Shown: positions 12,661 through 23,072 of the stretch, piece by piece
How positions within the stretch are numbered: the first letter of the stretch is position 1
How the letters are laid out: every line of letters begins with the position of its first letter
Origin: Chaunax sp. Z400
Lineage: Eukaryota > Chordata > Actinopteri > Lophiiformes > Chaunacidae
Assembly (NCBI GenBank): GCA_037577475.1
Contig: CM075197.1
Location: forward strand, 24,175,150 to 24,239,149
Reading direction: 5' to 3'
DNA: 64,000 nt
Program-made: the position numbers and the translations under genes
Notes under the pieces: generated by a model
What the model saw: the letters and a program-made list of their open reading frames with translations, nothing else
Told to the model about the DNA's origin: nothing
The model's database searches: none

Positions 12661-13351
12661 CACAGAGATTTATGGTGCTTAAGTTTTTGGTGTTGTTTTT
12701 GTTCCGTCTATATATTCCTAATTGATTAAGATGATAAAAAATATTAGTTATTATTTTCAAACGATACAAACTAACCGAGCAAATTTGCAACTAAACAGTG
12801 GTGCATTTTTAAATCCCCTGAGTGTAGTAATTTGTCAGTCCCTGCTCAGAGTAGATAGTCACGTGACAAATCACAAGGAAAATATTTTTAATAACACAGT
12901 GTGGCACAAGAGTAAGGGCTAAACTTGTGTTCAGGAACCGCACCATATGTGGTTGGATCCGTTGAATAATCACCCAGAAAGCTTTGGCTAGGACCTCTAA
13001 CCAACGATCACACCTATGAGGCACGATTGCTAACAAGCTAACATAACAGGCTATAGTCTGAGTTTCTAAAGTGGCATTATACCCAAAACTAAGTGTGTAC
13101 TTACCCAATATGTCATACGTAGGATTAAACTACAAGCCGATATCATACCACCGTGACGGACCCAGCCCCCCACACTCTCTCACTTAATCATTAGCGGCTA
13201 ACAAGCCTAGCATTAGCATGTTGTCAGTGGCTAACTAGCATAGCATCTCGATGCTAGCAACCTACCTGATCCTGAGGGACAAGCGCGGAAAACACAACAC
13301 AATGACTCTTATTGAAATAAACCAAATGAATAAAAACAATAAAGTATTTAC

Positions 13352-13500
13352 CTTGAGAACCACTGTGACAACAATTGTAGCTCCGGACCGGTGGAACTCA
13401 AGCAGCCTAGACTGTCCTTGTAATGATATTATGACTCAAGCAGCAAACTATTTGACACAGATTCGACCTTCAGAACAAAAGTACAGTGGCCGGGTGTATC
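13352..13500 (-). other. ccdc47: Probable noncoding first exon and promoter of ccdc47
   Basis: The ccdc47 ATG exon has an acceptor (GTGCAG) just 8 nt upstream of the start, so the 5' UTR must be spliced. On the minus strand a donor TCAAG|GTAAAT ends at 13352, downstream of a GC-richer block with CpGs (13,380-13,530). The upper limit is approximate. A dense GCTAAC/GCTAGC cluster lies just downstream at 13,190-13,262, inside intron 1. Confidence 0.5.
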
Positions 13501-13529
13501 AGCGCCGCCTCCTTTCAACACTACACCCG

Positions 13530-15182
13530 TATGCGCCTACTTAATTTGACAGCTTTATTTTGAAGGCTATTGCCGGAAACATTTGTATATTGTTGTATTA
13601 TGTCTGTCTTGACGTTAGCGGAGTTGATGAATGACATGAGTGTGGTTCTGGCTCTTCAGTGCCCTCACTGGTCTCAACACGTAACTACGACAACTCTGTC
13701 TACCACAATTTCATCACACACGTTCGTTGTTTGTTTGTCCGCAAGAAATCGCGAAAGTTTACCCATGGATATTGATTAAGTATCAAAAACCAGTATGCAA
13801 GAAATCTATATATCTATTTATCTTAATATCCAGCCATTGTCCCAACAAGGACTTTTACTTTTACTTCATGGTAAATGAATGGAAACTAAGCAAGTATTAT
13901 GTACCTAGCAACGGTTCCTATCCTGCAGCTGCTACTTGGTAGGGGGTGGGGCATAATGGAGAATGTAAATAGAAAAGTTTCATTGTGTGCTCACAATACA
14001 CTGTACAGCTGTGGTTTATAATTATTATTAGGAGTAACTCTGCCATCTAGTGGTCATAGTGAGTAACTGCAGCTATTTGTCAAGTATTAACCATTAAAAA
14101 AATCTAACTTCCGTTTTAACCGTTCAAAATAAAACTTAATCCACGTTGAAAGTTTGTAACGCTTTGTGACAATAATGATTGTGACGGAGGTGTAATTGAT
14201 GTTTTTCAGCAAAAAATGTATGTCCATATTACAATTAAAAAAAAAAGGCATCCAGTCTTTCTAGAGACAACAAGCACAAGTATTTGCATACACAATGTAG
14301 TTGTAAATAGTGAGATTGTTACTTCTTTTTTTTTTAATGGAATGTGTTTATCAAAGCCATTGAGTGCATTTAATGCATGACAAGGCCACTGAAATGTGGA
14401 AATGAAGAGGCTTAATGTAAGTAAAAAGTATATTAAAACTAAGAATAAATAAGTAGTTCACAAAATTGTAAACATGAGTACAAATCATTCATGTAAATCA
14501 TGCCAGAATTTTTTTTATTTGATTCTTTTTATTTGATTTGCCTATTATTATTTTTTAACGATATTGAGAAAAAAAGAAGAAGTAATATCTCGCAATATTG
14601 AAGAAAGTGAAAAAGTGATACAGAATCCACACCTGTAATCGGACCTACATCAAAAATTAATTAGGCCTAATTCCTCTTTGGTCCAAAATCCAATCCTGCA
14701 CAAAATTTCATCAGACTTTGTTGACAACCTTTCGAGATATATTGTGGTAGAAAAAAACTAAAAATATGGGCAATCCCATCATCTCGACTCGGAGGAAATC
14801 TGGCAACATTAATGTGATTCTTACCCAGGAGACGGTCATTTCTACTTAACTATCAACTTATTTATTGCTATAAGTACATATAAGAAGACCTTACTACTCA
14901 ATATTATTTTAATAAATCCTTTATTTTGAAAATAATAACCGGAAATAATTCGTACTCCGCTGGACTTGACAGTTCTGTAGGTCGTACCGAGCAATGCGAG
15001 TCTTTGTTAAGTAAAGTCGTGAGAAATCTTGCTCTTAAACAAGATTTTCTTAATTAAATGCTCATTATCACCACATCTGCTGATATTTGCTATTACAGGC
15101 GCAGTAATTGGTAATACTTTGCTTATTGGACTACTTAATTCGTAGTTAGCTAACGCTAGCGTGTTAGCTTCAGTTCGGGAGG
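13530..15182. other. Divergent intergenic region between ccdc47 and dcaf7
   Basis: About 1.65 kb separates the two head-to-head gene starts, so promoters face outward from both sides. The dcaf7 side (15,140-15,182) carries gttagctaacgctagcgtgttagcttc just before the ATG. A decayed dispersed-repeat copy occupies about 14,566-14,800. No coding exon is seen. Confidence 0.6.
14566..14800 (-). repeat. Decayed dispersed repeat, copy 3
   Basis: It contains gtccaaaatccaatcctgca followed by caaaatttcatcagactttg, then tttcgagatatattg, matching copy 1 (tttcgagttatcttg) and copy 2 in order. It lies in the ccdc47-dcaf7 intergenic region. Confidence 0.45.
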
Positions 15183-18100
15183 ATGTCGCTTCACGGCAAG
15201 AGAAAAGAAATCTACAAATACGAGGCGCCATGGACGGTGTATGCGATGAACTGGAGCGTCCGTCCCGACAAACGGTTTCGTTTGGCACTTGGGAGTTTTG
15301 TGGAGGAGTACAACAACAAGGTGCGTAGTGTGGACACGGCCATTCATGAGCTAACGAAACGATAAAGATGGTAACGCTCGCAAGCTAGAGCTAATGCTAG
15401 TTGTCCTACGCAGCATCAAGGCATACAATCACAAATCTGTTTTGTTGTTAATCCCCAGTAACGAAAAAGTACAAAATGTTCCTGTACAAGTGCTCAGTTA
15501 GTTTTCTGGAAAGCTGCCTTTAAATGGTAGTATAACTACACCTTATATAGCTAATGCTATTTCTGACCCCTCTTTGCCCTGCAAACAGTTCGGCTTGAAA
15601 TAACCGGTAATGTGTTTTGCTCCGACCCAGGTTCAGCTGGTGGGTCTGGAGGAGGAGAGCTCAGAGTTTGTCTGCAGGAACACATTTGACCACCCTTACC
15701 CCACGACCAAGATAATGTGGATTCCAGACACCAAGGGGGTGTACCCGGACCTGCTGGCCACCAGCGGGGACTACCTGCGCATTTGGAGGGTAGGATACTT
15801 AATGTTCCTGCATAAGTCTGGTGATATAACGGGCAGGACTCCATTCTGGACAGAGTTTGGGAAAATGTGGCCCTCTCATCCTAATATTGTAAATATCAAA
15901 ATTGTTAATTTTAAATGTATTCGTGGATTTAATTTGACTCCAAGGAGAAGCTTGCAAGCTGTGTCCCACACTCGTTTGCACAAATAACAAGCATGCAAAA
16001 CTCTTGGGTGCATTTCATTGAAGAAAAGCAGTAAAAAAAAAAAGGAGTTATTTAAGTTATTTCTGTTAATTGCCATTATTCTTAATTGCCTCTCTGAGAA
16101 AAGCTCAGCTTTCAAAACTAAATAAAATGCTTTAAAATCCCAAAATTTAAAGTAAGATTATTTAGAGTCCACTTAAACATCCTGCAGATCATCAAATAGG
16201 TATTGATCCACAGCTGGAAATGTTTCCCAAAAATAAAACTATATATTTATGACCCTGTGGTGTTGGGGTTGAGTGCTGCAAGCAGGCTGCTAAGTCAGAA
16301 AGTATTTAGAGAAGGACTTACATAATTGTTTGTTCTTTTCGTTGTGATTTGTTAATAAAGACAATAGTGTATTGGCAGCCTTATCCTTTAACAACCTGCC
16401 TGTCCCTGTGATCTACACTATGACTGCACTACAAGAGACCACAGAGAAGATGCCTGCATCTGTCAGTTACCAATAAAACTCAGCAGTTATGTAAACGCAG
16501 TCTAGTCACTGCTGTTGGGGTAAAATCAATTTGTTCACTGCTGTAGCTTCACCAGCTGGCAGCTCTAAAATGGTCAAATTAACAAATTGATTTGACTAAT
16601 TGTGTTGCATTTATCACACAGGTCAGCGACACAGAAACACGTCTTGAATGTTTGCTGAATAACAACAAGAACTCAGATTTCTGTGCTCCCCTCACCTCCT
16701 TTGACTGGAATGAAGTTGATCCCAATCTGCTGGGTAAGATATCCACTTTATTATAAATAGTAATAAGGCTATATGTTGTGCTTTGTTGCTCTATGTTTAA
16801 ACATTTGGGTTCTTTCTGCAGGCACCTCCAGCATTGACACCACCTGTACTATCTGGGGCTTGGAGACTGGTCAGGTGTTGGGACGGGTTAACCTGGTGTC
16901 TGGACACGTAAAGACTCAGCTCATTGCCCATGACAAAGAGGTTTGTGTGTGTCTGCTCTGCGAAATGAAGCCCAATGGGGGTGCGGCTTAAAAAAAACAA
17001 CATTTAGACAATGTCCACATGTGTTTGCACAGGTGTATGACATCGCCTTCAGCCGTGCAGGAGGTGGAAGAGATATGTTTGCCTCTGTGGGAGCCGATGG
17101 ATCCGTCCGCATGTTTGACCTCCGGCACCTAGAGCACAGCACCATCATCTATGAAGACCCCCAGCACCACCCGCTGCTTCGGCTCTGCTGGAACAAGCAG
17201 GACCCTAATTACTTAGCCACAATGGCCATGGATGGCATGGAGGTCAGTTTGCTTTTGACTCTTTAATTAGTTGCCATGCTTCTGAAACATTGGTAAGAGA
17301 AAGAAGCCAGAAATACCTTGAATTCTTTAACGACTTTTTAAAAACTCTTTCCAGTTCCATAACCCTAGAAAACATAACAAACTGGACAATTTACCTCTCT
17401 TTCCCAGTATATTTTATACCGCATGGAACTAAGTATCTCTTGGCATATTGGAATTGAGTGTTTCTTCCTTCTTTGTTTGCATCTATCATTAATATTTCCG
17501 TGTGATAGGTGGTCATCCTGGACGTACGTGTGCCGTGCACTCCGGTGGCTCGGCTGAACAACCATCGCGCTTGTGTGAACGGCATCGCCTGGGCTCCTCA
17601 CTCCTCATGTCACATCTGCACGGCAGGTAAATGCATCTATAGATTGGGATAAAAAAAAATTTTTTTTTTGTCTTCGTCTAATATTATTTTTAGCTCTTTG
17701 TTTGGAATATATGTTGCTCTGCAGGCCATACACTTGTCCACATTGGCGATTGGTCACATGCTACAAACATCTCATTTGTGTAAATGCTCATTGCTACATT
17801 GAGGAAAGCTGAGTGTTCACTGAAGCCAAATAACAGAAATATATCCTGGCTCGGTTGAACCTGCTTCACAATACAAGCCTCATGTTTGTGTGGCTCATGT
17901 GTTGCCATAAGAATCGAGTCAAAGAACTAAGCATCCAAAATTCTGAAAAAATAATAACACCAACCCTCTTAGACACTGCCAGAAGGTTTTTTAACAACAC
18001 TTCCAAACCAAGCTGAGCTCAGCACAACACCACCTTTCATTCTGACCTCAGTGCTGAAACAGTAAAAGTTCTATTGCTCCAGAGGGCACAGGTGTGACTA

Positions 18101-18792
18101 TACAATTGCCAAAAATAAAGTTTGTGTTTTACGAGCAGTATGTGATTTCTGGGAAATGCAGTTGCAACCTGAGAATATCCAGATGTTTTGTTTTTGAGAA
18201 TTCTGTCAAGACCTCCAGCAGCAGTGGCAACTTTAAAGCAGCCTTCAGGTGTATTGAAGGACTATTTAACTTGTCGCTATTGAGACATGTCTTAAACTCA
18301 TCATTGATCATTCCTGCCCTCATGTTTTGAAAATGAACAGGTTTGGTTGTTGTACTGGCATTTCTATGTAGAGGAAGAGGAGGGTTTTCTGATTGGTTGG
18401 TTTGGGAGTTGTTGCAACAGTCACATTTGTAAGAGTTTGGTCCTAAATTTGACAGTAAGACATTTTAATGAGCTTGTCTTTGGTTGCCAGAACTCTAAAT
18501 CAGCCATATATAGTCACAGTAAGATTTAAGGGTAGCATTTTTCACGGATGACCTCAGTTTTACCACATTTTTCTCTAAGGTTTGTCTGTAACAGCCTTCT
18601 TTATTTCTTCTTCCCTCAGCTGATGACCATCAGGCTCTGATCTGGGACATCCAACAGATGCCACGGGCCATTGAGGATCCCATCCTGGCATACACTGCTG
18701 AAGGAGAGATCAACAACGTGCAGTGGGCCTCCACGCAGCCGGACTGGATCGCCATCTGCTACAACAACTGCCTCGAGATCCTGCGTGTCTAA
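15183..18792 (+). CDS. dcaf7: WD-repeat scaffold DCAF7 (WDR68/HAN11)
   Basis: Seven coding exons: 15183-15320, 15631-15789, 16622-16733, 16822-16940, 17033-17242, 17509-17626, 18620-18792. They total 1029 bp (342 aa plus stop), the same length as I recall for the mammalian protein, and all junctions keep phase. The protein starts MSLHGKRKEIYKYEAPWTVY and ends CYNNCLEILRV. WD-type units are visible in order, for example GTSSIDTTCTIWGLETG, ASVGADGSVRMFDLR, ATMAMDGMEVVILDVR and AADDHQALIWDIQ, so it is expected to fold as a beta propeller. The known family acts as a substrate adaptor for DYRK1A/DYRK1B and HIPK2 and associates with DDB1-CUL4; in zebrafish it is needed for craniofacial development. 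It is nearly invariant across vertebrates. Confidence 0.98.
17243..18619 (+). other. dcaf7 introns 5 and 6
   Basis: Intron 5 (17243-17508) and intron 6 (17627-18619) frame a 118-bp exon. Apart from that exon I see no conserved frame, repeat core or RNA gene here. Confidence 0.5.
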
Positions 18793-19800
18793 ATCCACGG
18801 ACACTCGGATGCAGAAGAGAGGGAGCGTTGTTTTACATTGGGACTTAATTTTTGGTCCTCAGGCAACCGGTTTCAAAACAAGGATGAGGTCACAAGTGAA
18901 CTTTTTGAACGTATTTGGAGTATCTTCTACACTTTTGCTCCACAGTAACCTGGTTTACCTTTTCTCCCACCTCTTCCTCCATCGTTCTTCTATGACATGT
19001 GTTTAAACTCATATTTATTTTGCTCATCAGGTAGTGTTCAACATGTGTACAAGCGGCTGTAGGAAGCTTTTTACTGTGAGCAGTTATCTAAGAAAATCAG
19101 ATTTTTGTACTTGGTGTGATTTCAGCCAGCTGTGAGATTATCATGAAGGGTATAGATGTTGTGTTTTTCACCCGTTTGATATGTAAGGTTTGATACAAAC
19201 TACTGGAGGCAGCAGAAGAAGACCTCTCTAATAAAGATCAGTGCATAACAGTCTCGTTTACCCCTGTGGCAACTTAAGCAGTAATTACAGTTTTCAAATG
19301 GATGTTTCCAGTATCCTCTTTTCCAATGAAAATAGTGTCGAGGATCTAACCTGTGACCTGTGCATTTTTTAAAAACTATAAATTAACCTGAGAGGGATTC
19401 ATATTGTCTCTGCAGTGGTTGTCTGTCATCATATGGTGTGTTTTAGTTCAGCAGCCATGTACATCCACACTCAGAACCTACCAGAGCAATGTCGTGTAAC
19501 TTCCTACTTATTCTCCTTTTCGTTCTTTTGTAGAAGGTTGTGCTTGGAAAGCTGAATTTTCTCCGTGCTAGAGTAAGATGTGAAATTGGAGGAGAGTGAA
19601 ACAACTTTCTGACTGGTCTGCCTCTCTTTTTTGTTGTTTTTCAATAATTAAAGGGTTATGTCCTTGTAGCATGCCATTACAAGGCAAAATGTACATACAT
19701 ATAAATATATCAACTTTCAGGTGTCGGTCAGCCAAGTGTTCATGTTGTAGCTTTTTCATAAAGTTTATTATTGAATTTGCTCTAATAAATTGTATTCCTC
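18793..19800 (+). other. dcaf7: dcaf7 3' UTR with candidate polyadenylation signals
   Basis: After the stop at 18792 the sequence stays noncoding. AATAAA occurs at 19230-19235 (ctctctaataaagatcag) and again at 19784-19789. Either could end the message; mammalian DCAF7 mRNAs have long 3' UTRs. Confidence 0.5.
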
Positions 19801-19989
19801 CATGTCCTAGGAACAATCTTGTTGATCTGTTGCTTTGTTTTGAGAAATTGGGATTTGGTTTTTCAGATAATTCTAATCCTTATGGAAGAACAACAACAGA
19901 ATATGTGAAAGTCGATAAAGACTTAAAAAGAATATATGAATGCTGAAATTAATACAGACATACACTAGAGTGGTGCTCATCACAGCTTA

Positions 19990-20700
19990 TATAAACCTTT
20001 TCAGGCCCACCCCTCAAATTTTCATGGAAGTCATTTCTGTAGTTTTTGCAGGGTATGATAACACGATGTGACAAAGAAAGTTATTAAATAATCTTATTTT
20101 GGTGATTAAACAAGCTATAGTTATCTTATGTTACGCTGCTGAAAACTACTAATAGCTAACATTAGCTAGCAACCAAAATTTGCAAGCAAGCTGCAATAGT
20201 ATACAAAGCTTTATTTGTAAAATATATTTATGACATGAAAACACGTTGAGAAATGTTCGTGATATATATTGAAATACATTTTTTCATAAAGATTAATATT
20301 GACATTTTTGCCTTTAGTCGAGACAAGATTTCCAGATATCAAATAAAATTTAAAAAATTTAAGATGAATAGTAAATAGATAAATAGTTTAAAAGATAAAT
20401 AGTAATTTAAAATAAAACCATGCAAATAAAAATATGTGTTGTGTGTTTGGATAAGCCTATTAGTTCGTGTGCCGCTAATGTTTGAATGCTTCAAACTGGG
20501 GATTGTAGGGGGTCACGAGTTTCTGGCGGTGTTAATTTTCTGAGGTATCTCATTACATTTCTCATATAAAGAGGGTGCAGAATAAATCATATTCTTTTCA
20601 GAGGGACTGAATGTTATACTTGGACATTTAACGTTGTGGGTAGTGCATGATTCTAATCAAAATCACAATGCTCACGGATGACACACACTAGCAAAACTAA
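19990..20700. other. AT-rich intergenic DNA with an isolated GCTAAC/GCTAGC cluster
   Basis: The stretch 20,148-20,178 reads aatagctaacattagctag followed by caacc, like the clusters near the setd1a, ccdc47 and dcaf7 starts, but no gene start was found next to it. The rest is low-complexity AT-rich sequence. Confidence 0.3.
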
Positions 20701-20709
20701 ATGTCCTTT

Positions 20710-20781
20710 AGGGGGCACCTGGATTTGAACCAGGGACCTCTTGATCTGCAGTCAAATGCTCTACCACTGAGCTATACCCCC
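20710..20781 (-). tRNA. tRNA-Cys (GCA), copy 1
   Basis: On the minus strand it starts GGGGGTATAGCTCAGTGG and ends CCAGGTGCCCCC plus a discriminator T. The anticodon loop CTGCAGA gives anticodon GCA. Acceptor stem, D-stem (GCTC/GAGC), anticodon stem and T-stem (CCTGG/CCAGG) all pair, the gene is 72 nt and has no intron. The A box and B box (GGTTCAAATCC) are intact, and a short T-run follows about 15 nt downstream. It lies between dcaf7 and kcnh6. Confidence 0.97.
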
Positions 20782-20789
20782 TGCCTTTT

Positions 20790-22700
20790 CAGGAGAAGTT
20801 CCTGCTTATTTTTAAACTGGGCTGTGCCTCTTTTTAGATGTTAGAATCTGTATTATCTCAGTTACAAATGTTTGTAGAAACACCAGCAGAACAATGTAAA
20901 AGTACATAAGAGGTTAAAGTCCCTCATTTAAAATATTATATTATTTTAGGCCTTTTTTGGTCATAATTCTTCCACCTTCCTTTGATAAATAAATGTGTTG
21001 TGGTGACAAATTCAGTATTTTTATCTTAATTGTAGGGGAGTAGAAGCATAAGGTAGTGTAAAATGTGTTTACCTTAATATTGCACTACAGCACAATAGCT
21101 GAGTCAATGCACGCAAACCTTTGAACTCCAGTCTGGCATTTTTTAGTGGATAATGCATCATGTGAAGCTTTTTTATACAGTTACAGGAATTAATGCTCAT
21201 CTTTCATCCTTCAAATGCAGCTTCCTGGTTTAATGCTGCATATGCATCAATAAAAAAGAAAGTTGAGTCAGACCCGTATTTGCAGCGGAAACTTCCAGAG
21301 ACTTACTCCCTGTCACATAGTGCTGAATGCCAAGGCTTTGCTGAATAAGCTGGAACATAAAAACATTTTGAACTCCCAGTCTAACTTTGCAGTGTGTCTT
21401 TAATCTAAAAAAAGAAGGTAAATAACAGGAATTTGTGCTTCAAGAAACATTATACAGAATTATGAATGCTTAAAAAGCCACGACACCTTCACAAAAGATG
21501 CCTGTATGTGATTTACAGTGACATCCACTCCTCTTTTCAGTCAGTTGGCATAAAACAACCTTCCCTTTGAGTCTTATGGTTTATCCTCTGTGAATGAAAA
21601 TTATTGAGAGAAAAAGTCCTCCATTGTTTGTCACTTTCAGATAAAGAGATAAACATGAAACCATGTGACCCTGTGAAGTCGAACCACATTAGAGTTAAAC
21701 AGTGTAATTATACAGACACAGAAACAGTGGAAAACAAGCAAAGAAGTCATGATTAGAACAAAACTGTGTTACATGTGAATGTACAAGAAACCAGTGGAGG
21801 GAAGTAGTGAATTACATGTAATCAAACTAGTAGTTTAACTGCTTTTTACAGTAGCTTGTTGGTAGTTCACATTTATATGATTCAAGTAGGTAAAATACTC
21901 TTTTACCTTTTATGTGTCGTTAACTACTGAAATTATTTTTAAAAAATTGGGCCATAAAAAGGAAAGAAGGTATTTTTTAAAATTATTTCTTTTGCATTAC
22001 TTCTTCACTGTAATTTAAAGCTGACATTACTCTAACTTTCCAATTAATTAACATTTTTTATTTATTCATGTATAACAGTGAATATGTGGGCACTTCTTGC
22101 AATAAACTTTATGTATTATATTTTCTCGTTATTTGATCAATTTAAAAAAAAAAATTAGTTTTTTGCAAAGTAGTTTTAATAAATACTTTCGGTTAACCAA
22201 ACTAGAGGCTAGCTTTGCTGTTGTTCAATTTCTTTCAGTGTGAAGTAATTTGTAAAAAAAAAAAAAAAAAAAGAGTTACATTTTCAAAGTAGCTTCCTGA
22301 CGTTTTTCTGCTCTGCTTGATTGAGCACGTTGTTGTACCTTCCCATGATCAAATGCCAAGTTCAATAATTTCTGTTGATTCATGTCAAAATGTCAGAGCA
22401 TTAAATATGAGATGAAAAGGACATTTTTCAGGGAGTGTTCCTCCCAAACTGCCTCGATCCCATCACCAACCTTCACAGTGTGCCAGACAGCTATGGTATT
22501 CTTTTTGATATTTTTTTTTACAGCCACAACAAAGCAACAACAGTGAATCTCTAACTTATAACACTCATAATTATCACATTTATTAGACGCATTGTTCTTA
22601 TTGTACCTGATACATCTTTAATATTAGGAAAATAAATTCATTTCCAAGTGAATGATTAAAATTCTTCTACGCTCAAATCTAAATGTGCAATCCTTATACA
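20790..22700. other. Intergenic DNA between tRNA-Cys copy 1 and the kcnh6 3' end
   Basis: No gene or clear transposon was recognised. A poly-A tract occurs at 22254-22272. On the minus strand AATAAA at 22579-22584 is a candidate polyadenylation signal for kcnh6, about 490 bp after its stop codon. Confidence 0.45.
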
Positions 22701-23072
22701 AAGTGAATGCAGATAATTTTCAAATGTGAAACACAGAAGTAGTCCATGACATTTCACCCCTCTTTAATCTGGGATACATGTGTATGATTGTTTGCCTGCA
22801 GTGTTTCACAACTGTCCCACGCTGCTGGACAGGAATAATCTCTTCAGTGCACAGGACCTCAGGTTGTGAAGGGACTCCATGGAGTCTGTATGCAAGAAAC
22901 AGGAGGCACTCTGAACCCTCAGCGACGTGGACGGCGAGGAGTCCCACGCTCTACAGCAGCATCTGAACAGGATAGACGAGGTTTGAACTGAGGGACAGGA
23001 AGTTAGTGGGGAACACATGGCTGTCCAATCCGAAAGGAGCCAGGCTTTTGGGTGGTGTTGGGGATCGGTGTT
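22580..23072 (-). other. kcnh6: kcnh6 3' UTR (estimated)
   Basis: The stop codon is at 23073-23075. Downstream on the minus strand there is no further coding similarity, and the first AATAAA is at 22579-22584. The short ORFs in this interval show no recognisable domain. Confidence 0.4.
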
